Source: Stenotrophomonas sp. ESTM1D_MKCIP4_1
GTDB lineage: Bacteria > Pseudomonadota > Gammaproteobacteria > Xanthomonadales > Xanthomonadaceae
Direction of reading: 5' to 3'
DNA: 64,000 bases
Assembly (NCBI RefSeq): GCF_003086895.1
Contig: NZ_CP026004.1
Coordinates: 3,198,731 to 3,262,730 of the forward strand
Every line of letters starts with the position of its first letter. Position 1 is the stretch's first letter. The position numbers were made by a program, and so were the translations under genes. Below are positions 50,712-64,000 of the stretch, one piece after another. The notes under the pieces were generated by a model. That model ran no database searches, was not told where the DNA came from, and saw only the letters and a program-made list of their open reading frames with translations.

Positions 50712-52103
50712 ATGCTAGCAGACCCAACCCCTTCCCCGCTGGCCCTGCAGTGGCGTCAACGCGACCTGCAGGTGCTGTGGCACCCGTGCACGCAGATGCG
50801 CGAGCATCCGGACACGCTGCCGCTGGTGCCGATCGCGCGCGGCCAGGGGGCCTGGCTGATCGATCACGACGGCAACCGCTACCTGGATGCGGTCAGCAGC
50901 TGGTGGACGAATCTGTTCGGCCACGCTCAGCCGCGTATCGGTGCGGCCATCGCCGCCCAGGCGGGGCAGCTGGAACAGGTGATGCTGGCCGGGTTCAGCC
51001 ATGAGCCGGCGATCACCCTGGCCGAGCGCCTGCTGGCCCTGGCCCCTCGCCAGGCCGACCGAGCGCCGTTGTCCAAGGTGTTCTTTGCCGACAACGGCTC
51101 GGCCGGCGTGGAAGTGGCGCTGAAGATGGCCTTCCAGTACTTCCAGAACCGCGGGGAGACCCGCCGCACGCGTTTCGTCGCGCTGGAGAACGGCTACCAC
51201 GGCGAGACCCTGGGCGCCCTGGCACTGGGCGACATCCCGCTGTACCGCCGCGTCTATGCCCCCCTGCTGGCGGAGGGCCTGTTCGCGCCCTCCCCCGATG
51301 CCTACCTGGCCGAACCGGGCCAGAGCGCCGCCGACCGCGCGCGACAGGCCGCTGACGGTCTGGCCACCCTGTTCGACCAGCATCCCGGCGAAATCTGCGC
51401 GGTGATCCTCGAACCCCGCCTGCAGTGCGCCGGCGGCATGCGCATGCATGACCCGGTGTACCTGCAGCGCGTGCGCGAACTGTGCGATGCGCACGGCGCA
51501 TTCATGATCGCCGACGAAATCGCCACCGGCTTCGGCCGCACCGGCACGATGTTCGCCTGCGAGCAGGCCGGCGTGATGCCCGACCTGATGTGCCTGTCCA
51601 AGGGCCTCACTGGCGGCTTCCTGCCGCTGGCGGCCGTGCTGGCCACGCAGGCGCTGTACGACGCCTTCCTCGATGATTCGCGCGAACGCGCCTTCCTGCA
51701 CTCGCACAGCTACACCGGCAACCCGCTGGCCTGCGCGGCGGCCTTGGCGACGCTGGACATCTTCAGCGACGACGATGTGATCGCGCGCAACCGGGGCACC
51801 GCATCGGTGATGGGTACGCTGGCCGCCCCCTTCGCCGACCACCCGCATGTGGCCGATGTGCGCCAGGCGGGCATGGTGGTGGCCTTCGAGCTGTCGCGCG
51901 ACGGCAACCGCCGCACTCCGTTCAACCCGGCGCTGCGGCTTGGCCTGCACGCCTACAAGGCCGCGCTGAAGCATGGCGTGGTGCTGCGCCCGCTGGGCGA
52001 CGTGCTGTACTGGATGCCACCTTACTGCGTGGATGACGAACAACTGGAGCTGCTGGCACATACCACGCTGGCAGCCATCGACGAGGCAATTGCATGCGCG
52101 TGA
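50712..52103 (+). CDS. bioA: Adenosylmethionine-8-amino-7-oxononanoate aminotransferase
   Basis: A 463-residue PLP aminotransferase of biotin synthesis that converts KAPA to DAPA using S-adenosylmethionine. Features are VLWHPCTQMREH, AVSSWWTNLFGHAQP, FFADNGSAGVEVALKM, the Asp region MIADEIATGFGRTG, and the PLP lysine in MCLSKGLTGGFLPL. The ATG at 50712 was chosen because the next in-frame upstream ATG overlaps the -10 box. Overlaps rsmE by 10 nt. Other bio genes are not in the window. Confidence 0.95.
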   Translation: MLADPTPSPLALQWRQRDLQVLWHPCTQMREHPDTLPLVPIARGQGAWLIDHDGNRYLDAVSSWWTNLFGHAQPRIGAAIAAQAGQLEQVMLAGFSHEPAITLAERLLALAPRQADRAPLSKVFFADNGSAGVEVALKMAFQYFQNRGETRRTRFVALENGYHGETLGALALGDIPLYRRVYAPLLAEGLFAPSPDAYLAEPGQSAADRARQAADGLATLFDQHPGEICAVILEPRLQCAGGMRMHDPVYLQRVRELCDAHGAFMIADEIATGFGRTGTMFACEQAGVMPDLMCLSKGLTGGFLPLAAVLATQALYDAFLDDSRERAFLHSHSYTGNPLACAAALATLDIFSDDDVIARNRGTASVMGTLAAPFADHPHVADVRQAGMVVAFELSRDGNRRTPFNPALRLGLHAYKAALKHGVVLRPLGDVLYWMPPYCVDDEQLELLAHTTLAAIDEAIACA

Positions 52104-52831
52104 CCCGCTGCCCCATCGACCTGGCGCTGCACAGCGGCCAGACCGTGACCCTGCCGGAAGAGTCGGCCAATCACCTGGTGCGGGTGATGCGCCTGCGCGA
52201 AGGCGATACCTGCGTGCTGTTCAATGGCGATGGCCACGACTACAGCGCCACGTTGACCGTGGCCGGGAAGCGCGAAGTACAGGTGCGCATCGACGCAGTG
52301 CAGGCGGTGGACAACGAATCGCCGCTGGCCATCACCCTGCTGCAGGGCATTGCGCGTGGCGAAAAGATGGACCTGATCCTGCAGAAGGCCACCGAACTGG
52401 GCGTGAGCGCCATCGTACCGGTCAACGCCGAGCGCACCGAGGTGAAGCTGGATGCGGCCCGTGCGGAAAAGCGTGTGGCGCATTGGAACAACGTGGTGAC
52501 CTCGGCCTGCGGCCAGTCCGGTCGTGCGCGCATTCCGCAGGTGGGCTCGCCGTTGTCGCTGGCCCAGGCCGCGGCGGCGCTGCCGGCCGACACGCTGCGG
52601 CTGACCCTGGACCCGCAGGGCGCGCACCGGTTGTCGACGCTGCAGGCAGCGCCAGCCGGCGGCATCGTGATCGCCATTGGCCCCGAGGGCGGCTGGTCGC
52701 CGCGCGACCGTGACCAGTTGGCAGCCGCGGGCTTCCAGGGCCTGCAGCTGGGGCCGCGCATCCTGCGCACGGAGACCGCCGGCCTGGCCGCGATCGCGGC
52801 GTTGCAGGCGCGGTTGGGCGATCTGGGATAG
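52094..52831 (+). CDS. rsmE: 16S rRNA (uracil1498-N3)-methyltransferase
   Basis: A 245-residue SPOUT methyltransferase. The N-terminal PUA-like domain includes HLVRVMRLREGDTCVLFNGDG. The catalytic knot contains LLQGIARGEKMDLILQKATE, VIAIGPEGGWSPRD and LGPRILRTETAGLAAIAAL, the SAM-binding signature. It methylates U1498 of 16S rRNA. Overlaps bioA, hence co-transcribed; the pairing has no obvious functional link. Confidence 0.95.
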   Translation: MRVTRCPIDLALHSGQTVTLPEESANHLVRVMRLREGDTCVLFNGDGHDYSATLTVAGKREVQVRIDAVQAVDNESPLAITLLQGIARGEKMDLILQKATELGVSAIVPVNAERTEVKLDAARAEKRVAHWNNVVTSACGQSGRARIPQVGSPLSLAQAAAALPADTLRLTLDPQGAHRLSTLQAAPAGGIVIAIGPEGGWSPRDRDQLAAAGFQGLQLGPRILRTETAGLAAIAALQARLGDLG

Positions 52832-52875
52832 GTCGTGCCGGCACTACCGGGATCGCGGCGTTGGGATCATGAGGT

Positions 52876-52949
52876 TGCCGGCCAGCGGCCGGCACTACGG
52901 TGATCGCGGTGTTGGGATCAAGCGGATGCCGGCCAGCGGCCGGCACTAC
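52876..52949. repeat. Two inverted SMAG REPs
   Basis: TGCCGGCCAGCGGCCGGCAC ending CTAC at 52898 and again at 52949, 51 bp apart with partly conserved spacers (GATCGCGG...TTGGGATCA). A remnant GCACTAC lies at 52848-52855. Between convergent rsmE and the CheW-like gene. Confidence 0.8.
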
Positions 52950-52959
52950 CGTTTGACGA

Positions 52960-53424
52960 TCAGGCGGCCAGCGAATCCAGCGCGGATTCCAGCGCGTCCA
53001 GATTCGGCAGCAGTGCGCTCTGTTCACCCAGCAGCACGCGCATGTGCACGATCTCCGGCAGGGTTTCTTCCGAGGCGTCGGCCAGCAGGCCGTCGCGCGG
53101 CACGGAAATCAACTGCGGGAAGTTCTGCGTCAGCAGCGCGTAGTACGGGCGCTGTGCATTGCCGCTGAGGGCCTTCAGCACCACCACCTTGTTGTTGCCG
53201 CCGACCGTTTCATCACCCAACCCGGACAGGCGGGCGAAGGACAGCAGCGGCACCTGCCAGCCGTGCCAGGCGATCTGCCCGACCAGCCAGCGTGGCGCGT
53301 CGGCCACCGGCTCCACCGGCACGCGCGACATCATTTCGGCCACCGTTGCATTGGGCAGCAGCACGCGCTCGCCACCGGCCTGGATCAGGACGCCGCGGAT
53401 TTCATCGTTGCTTGCGTAGCTCAT
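52960..53424 (-). CDS. CheW-like protein of the Chp cluster (ChpC-like)
   Basis: A 154-residue protein with a CheW fold (GVLIQAGGERVLLPNATVAEM, APRWLVGQIAWHGWQVPLLSF). It couples receptors to the kinase in type IV pilus chemosensory systems; its place after the CheB-like gene corresponds to ChpC of the Pseudomonas pil-chp order. The start overlaps the preceding stop by 4 nt. Confidence 0.88.
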   Translation of the reverse strand: MSYASNDEIRGVLIQAGGERVLLPNATVAEMMSRVPVEPVADAPRWLVGQIAWHGWQVPLLSFARLSGLGDETVGGNNKVVVLKALSGNAQRPYYALLTQNFPQLISVPRDGLLADASEETLPEIVHMRVLLGEQSALLPNLDALESALDSLAA

Positions 53425-54735
53425 GGCGTCTCTCCGTTGTCCCCATCCACCGCCCAGCGCGCGGCAACCGCCTGCGCCAGTTCCTGCGGCTCACCGGCCA
53501 CCATGCCGGCCGCCACCACGGCGGTTGCCGCGGCAGGGTCATAACAGCCCTCGCCCACCTGCCCGGCCACCCAGGCGCCTGCGGCGGCCAGGTCGAGGGC
53601 CGGGCCCACATGGGCCAGGTCGGCACCGCTGAGCAGGATCAGGGCGCTGTCTTCAGCCGGCAGGGCGGCAATCGAAATGCCCAGCGGGTCGGTCTGGAAA
53701 TGCACGCCATCGGCAGCGGTGCGAACGCCGATATCGTCAGACAGGATGTGGACCTCGCCTGCTGTGGCGCGTTGACCTGCTTCGGCCAGCAGCACCGGCA
53801 GCGGCGATACCCGCGCCATCTGCTTGACCAGGTTGCCGTAGCGGCCACCGTCCAGGCGCATGTGCACCAGCACCGGTACGGCCAGCCCGGTCGGCAGTGC
53901 ACCGAGCAGACGACGCAGTGCGTCGGGGCCACCAATGCCAGCGAGCACCAGCAGCACCCCGGCACGCGTACCGCCGGGAAGGCCGGCGTCCAGATCAACC
54001 AGGCTCAGGTGGCCAGTGTCGAAGGTGGGTGCGGCAACCTCGTGGGCGGGGCCCGGTGCGGCAGCAGCAGGCGCATCCGCGGCCTCGTCGACCAGCGACC
54101 ACGCCGTGTGGTCGAACGTCACCGGCGGCGGCACAGCGGCATCGGCCGCCGGCGCCTTCGGTGCATCCTCGGCCGGAATCTGCAGGGCAGCAAGATGCTG
54201 CTCCAGCGACACCGGTTCGGCATAGGCCGGCGAAGGCGCAGGCGGCGTGTAAAGGCGGTCGCCGGGCACATCGTCGGCCCAGTCCTGGGCCTGTTCCATA
54301 TGCGCGTGCAGCACTTCGTCCTTCGGCGGCACCAGCGGCGGCGCGGGCCGGCCCGGCTCCAGCTGCAGGCTGGGCTCGTCCTCGGCGCCGGGTGGCAGTA
54401 CCTGCTGGTGGCCATGCAGCTTGGCCGACAGGTGACGGCCCCAGCGCTGTGCCTCCCAGCCATCGCGGCGTGCGGCCAGCTCGGCTTCGTCGAACACCAG
54501 GGTCAGGCCTGGCGCGGACAACGCAGGTTCCAGCCGCTCCAGCGCATCTTCGATGGCCGCTTCCAGCGCGATCACCACGAACTGCGGGTGCGCGTCGGCC
54601 AGCGCCTGCGGTTCCAGCGTCACCGGGTCGTCTTCCAGCACGATCTGCACATCGGCATGGGCCAGCGCTTCGCGCAGGCGTTCACGTGCGGCGCCCGGGC
54701 GGGCCAGCAGGGCAACGGCCGGAACCGGATGGATG

Positions 54736-54743
<8 letters not shown>
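53421..54743 (-). CDS. CheB-like (ChpB-like) protein with degenerate methylesterase site
   Basis: A 440-residue protein. An N-terminal receiver-like region of about 95 residues (VALLARPGAARERLREAL) lacks a clear phosphoacceptor pocket. A proline/alanine-rich linker follows, then a C-terminal CheB-methylesterase-like domain from about residue 255 (GVLLVLAGIGGPDALRRLL). The CheB nucleophile motif G-x-S-x-G-G reads AGIGG here, without the Ser. The His of the QHM motif survives as VHM, and the acid-region LTGMGxDG reads LSGADLAHVG. It may be a structural or binding partner rather than an enzyme. Start GTG at 54743, overlapping neither gene but 3 nt from the chpA stop. Confidence 0.82.
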
Positions 54744-61548
<6,805 letters not shown>

Positions 61549-61648
61549 GGACGTGCTCCGGTCGCCGCCGCGCGGAGGCCGCGCGTCTTCTGGCGTGGGG
61601 AATGGAAATGCTTCATCGAAAGGTTCCTTGCTCGCCGCCCTGCCCGCG

Positions 61649-63685
61649 TCACGCCGGCAGCTTGAAGTCGGCGACCGAACGACGCAGGTCGGCCGCCAAC
61701 TGCGCCAGGTGGCCGATCGACTCGGCCGTCTGACCGGCACCCTGCGAGGTCTGGCCGGTGATCTGGCGGATCACGCCCATCGTGCGGGTGATGTCCGAGG
61801 CCGCAGCGGACTGCTGCTGCGCGGCGATGGAGATGTTCTTGATGAGGTTGTTGAGGGCGTTGGACACGCGCTCGATCTCGGTCAGCGCCGTGCCGGCATC
61901 CTCGGCCAGGCGCGCACCGGACACCACCTCGGCGGTGGTCTGTTCCATCGAGGTGACCGCTTCGTTGGTATCGGCCTGAATGGCCTGCACCAGGTTTTCG
62001 ATGCGTCGGGTCGCGCCCGAGGTGCGTTCTGCCAGGCGCTGCACTTCGTCGGCCACGACCGCGAAACCGCGACCGGCCTCACCCGCCGAGGCCGCCTGCA
62101 CGGCAGCGTTCAGGGCCAGGATGTTGGTCTGTTCGGAAATGTCGTTGATCAGTTCCACGATCGAACCGATTTCCTGCGAGGACTCACCCAGGCGCTTGAT
62201 GCGCTTGGAGGTTTCCTGGATCTGGTCGCGGATCTGGTCCATGCCCTGGATGGTCTCGCGCACCACGCCGGCACCCTCGGCGGCGATGACCACCGAGCGC
62301 TGTGCCACGTCGGCCGACTCGGCCGAGTTGCGCGACACCTGTTCGATGCTCGCTGCGATTTCGCCGATGCGGTCCGACGCCGAGGTGATCTGGTTGGCCT
62401 GGTGGCCGGCCGCTTCGGCCAGCTGCATGGCGGTGGCCTGGGTTTCCTGGGTGGACACGGCGACCTTGGCCGAGGTGTCGTTGATGGTGGTCACCAGGTG
62501 GCGCAGCTCGTCAACGGCGTAGTTGATCGCGTCGGCGATGGCACCGGTCATGTCCTCGGTCACCGACGCCTTCACCGTCAGGTCGCCCTCACCCAGCGAG
62601 GAGATTTCGTCCAGCAGCCGCATGATCGCCTGCTGGTTGCGGCTGTTGAATTCCACCTGGGTCTGGTAGCGCAGTTCCTGCTCGCGCGAACGGCTGCGCA
62701 CGCTGGTGGAAACGAAGCCGATGATCGCGATCAGCGACAGTGCACCGGACACCACGCCGATCCAGAAGTTCGGGAACAGGCGGGTATCGGACACCGAACC
62801 GAACGAGGAGAACGCCTCGAACAGCTTGCGGCTGTCGTCCAGCATGCGCGCCGATCCCTGGCCCAGCGCGTTGGCTGCGGACTGTGCGGCGAACAGCTGG
62901 CGCGAGCTGGCCAGGATCGCATCGGCGTCCTGCTTCATCGCTTCCCACTTCTGCTGCGACTGCTCCAGCGCGGCCACGGCACCGGCACCGCGCACGGCGG
63001 TGATGCCGAGGTCTTCGTTGCCGTTGCGCAGGCCATCGAGCACCTGCGAGAACACGGTGATGTCGCGGGCCAGTGCATCACCCGAGGCGGCCGCGGCGGT
63101 ACCGCCCGCACGCATTTCGGTGACGCGGCGGGCCATCGAACCGGCCACCACGACCTGCTGCAGCGCGCTGTACACCTGCGACGCCGGAGCACCCGAGGCG
63201 GACATCGCCCGCACCAGTTCGTTCAACTGGGCCTGCAGGCCCGGCACGGCACCGGTGAAGTTGTTGGCGTTGCCGGCCAGGGCCAGCACGGCGGGTTCGC
63301 TGGCCACCAGCTGGCCGGCCTGCTTGCCCAGCGGCGCCCAGGTGTCGGACAGCCGGGTGATCGCCGTGGATACGCCCGGCTCATTGCCGTAGCGGCCCTT
63401 CAACGTGGATACGTTCTGCTCGATGGCGTTGCGGGTGGCCTTGAAGGCGGTGAACGCCTGCGCGTTGCCGCCCACCGCATCACGGCCCTGGTTGGCCAGC
63501 TGCTGCGAGAGCACCTGCAGGTCGGCGGCCTTGGAACCGGCATCGGCCAGGCGGCTGCCCTGCCAGGTGGACACGCCCGTGTTCACGCCGAACAGGATCA
63601 TCGACAAAGCCAGCAGGGCCAGCCAGAGGTTGCTGCCGCCCAGCCGCAGCTTGCCGGTCTTGGGGGCGTCCGAAGCAGTACTCAT
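61649..63685 (-). CDS. pilJ: Type IV pilus methyl-accepting chemoreceptor PilJ
   Basis: A 678-residue receptor. A first membrane helix is about residues 17-37 ([18 protein letters not shown]). A periplasmic sensor region with paired PilJ-type four-helix modules (residues about 40-300) follows, then a second helix ([17 protein letters not shown]), a HAMP-like linker and the signalling hairpin [30 protein letters not shown]. The receptor feeds ChpA. ATG at 63685; the gene lies between pilI and chpA in the order seen in Pseudomonas. Confidence 0.95.
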   Translation of the reverse strand: MSTASDAPKTGKLRLGGSNLWLALLALSMILFGVNTGVSTWQGSRLADAGSKAADLQVLSQQLANQGRDAVGGNAQAFTAFKATRNAIEQNVSTLKGRYGNEPGVSTAITRLSDTWAPLGKQAGQLVASEPAVLALAGNANNFTGAVPGLQAQLNELVRAMSASGAPASQVYSALQQVVVAGSMARRVTEMRAGGTAAAASGDALARDITVFSQVLDGLRNGNEDLGITAVRGAGAVAALEQSQQKWEAMKQDADAILASSRQLFAAQSAANALGQGSARMLDDSRKLFEAFSSFGSVSDTRLFPNFWIGVVSGALSLIAIIGFVSTSVRSRSREQELRYQTQVEFNSRNQQAIMRLLDEISSLGEGDLTVKASVTEDMTGAIADAINYAVDELRHLVTTINDTSAKVAVSTQETQATAMQLAEAAGHQANQITSASDRIGEIAASIEQVSRNSAESADVAQRSVVIAAEGAGVVRETIQGMDQIRDQIQETSKRIKRLGESSQEIGSIVELINDISEQTNILALNAAVQAASAGEAGRGFAVVADEVQRLAERTSGATRRIENLVQAIQADTNEAVTSMEQTTAEVVSGARLAEDAGTALTEIERVSNALNNLIKNISIAAQQQSAAASDITRTMGVIRQITGQTSQGAGQTAESIGHLAQLAADLRRSVADFKLPA

Positions 63686-63726
63686 CGTTCAACCTCGATC
63701 TTCAATGCAGGGGGTGTTGCCCGGCC

Positions 63727-64000
63727 TCAGGCCGCGGCTTGCCGGAATTCAGGGGTGCGCGACAGCAACGAGAGCGAGAACACGCCCCAGTCGTGGCCAT
63801 CGGCATGGAAGGCGCGATCGACGAAATGGCCGTAGCGGCCATCGGCCAGGGTGCCGGCCTGGACCTGCTGGCCCAGCTCGAAACTGCGCTGGCCAAACAG
63901 CTCGTCGATGGTCAGCGCGACGTCGCCGCCGGCCTGGCGCATGATCAGCACGCGCTGGCCTTCCTGCTGCACGGTGCGCGCGCCTTCCAGGAAATACTTC
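63727..64000 (-). CDS. pilI: CheW-like protein PilI, C-terminal part (cut by window edge)
   Basis: The minus-strand frame from the window edge to the stop at 63727 reads KYFLEGARTVQQEGQRVLIM and continues VALTIDELFGQRSFELGQQ. This is the C-terminal half of a CheW domain, about 90 residues visible. Position just upstream of pilJ identifies it as PilI, the adaptor between PilJ and ChpA. The N-terminus lies outside. Confidence 0.85.
   Translation of the reverse strand, partial: KYFLEGARTVQQEGQRVLIMRQAGGDVALTIDELFGQRSFELGQQVQAGTLADGRYGHFVDRAFHADGHDWGVFSLSLLSRTPEFRQAAA

Overview
The window is GC-rich, gene-dense proteobacterial chromosome. It is very probably from the Stenotrophomonas maltophilia complex (Xanthomonadaceae). 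The support is the many short GTAG-headed palindromes (the SMAG REP family described in S. maltophilia), the gene families present, a Chp/Pil chemosensory cluster, and a PL6/PL17 alginate locus of the kind known in that species. I see no rRNA, tRNA, insertion sequence, prophage or CRISPR array.

Layout. 1-5.7 kb: start of a beta-propeller sensor gene (cut by the window edge), a YceI-cytochrome b561-YceI operon, a small glutaredoxin, L-serine dehydratase and a secreted alpha/beta hydrolase. 5.77-9.33 kb: a methionine operon (metX-metB-hom, minus strand) behind a SAM-I riboswitch. 9.4-19.9 kb: M23 peptidase, release factor 3, hemolysin III-like protein, AsmA-like protein, CBS protein, GT2 glycosyltransferase, MtgA, Hsp33 and a secreted orphan. 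20.2-23.1 kb: a TonB-dependent receptor. 23.25-27.4 kb: TetR regulator divergent from an operon of hydrolase plus FadE-type acyl-CoA dehydrogenase. 27.5-33.5 kb: DUF1304 protein, ATP/ADP-antiporter-like carrier, beta-lactamase-fold hydrolase, an SDR/LysR divergent pair and a lysine/alanine-repeat histone-like protein. 34.3-35.9 kb: gcvT-gcvH. 36.6-47.5 kb: alginate-use locus (GntR regulator, TonB receptor, PL6 and PL17 lyases, MFS transporter, SDR, GDSL esterase). 47.7-52.8 kb: DUF962 protein, ynfA-mazG-cysQ-nudE, and divergent bioA-rsmE. 52.96-64 kb: type IV pilus chemosensory genes (CheW-like, CheB-like, giant ChpA/PilL kinase, PilJ, partial PilI).

How the genes fit together. In the alginate locus the TonB receptor would import oligomers, periplasmic PL6 and PL17 would cut them to unsaturated uronate monomers, the MFS protein would move these inward, and the SDR would reduce the keto product. 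Three TGGTAT half-sites between the divergent arms are good candidate operators for the GntR protein. The TetR-hydrolase-fadE unit has two inverted repeats placed on its promoter and looks leaderless.

The most unusual content is intergenic. Four copies of an approximately 118-nt structured element form two head-to-head pairs (16.65-17.08 kb and 36.10-36.51 kb). Each copy has a 10-nt box, exactly 2 nt, a 27-nt arm, a conserved core of about 52 nt, and a second 27-nt arm. The arm sequences differ between copies, yet in three copies they stay complementary over 27 bp (compensatory changes). The fourth is degenerate and has an expanded loop. I do not recognise this family. A separate palindrome of about 40 bp occurs four times, and SMAG repeats supply the TAG stop codon of four genes.
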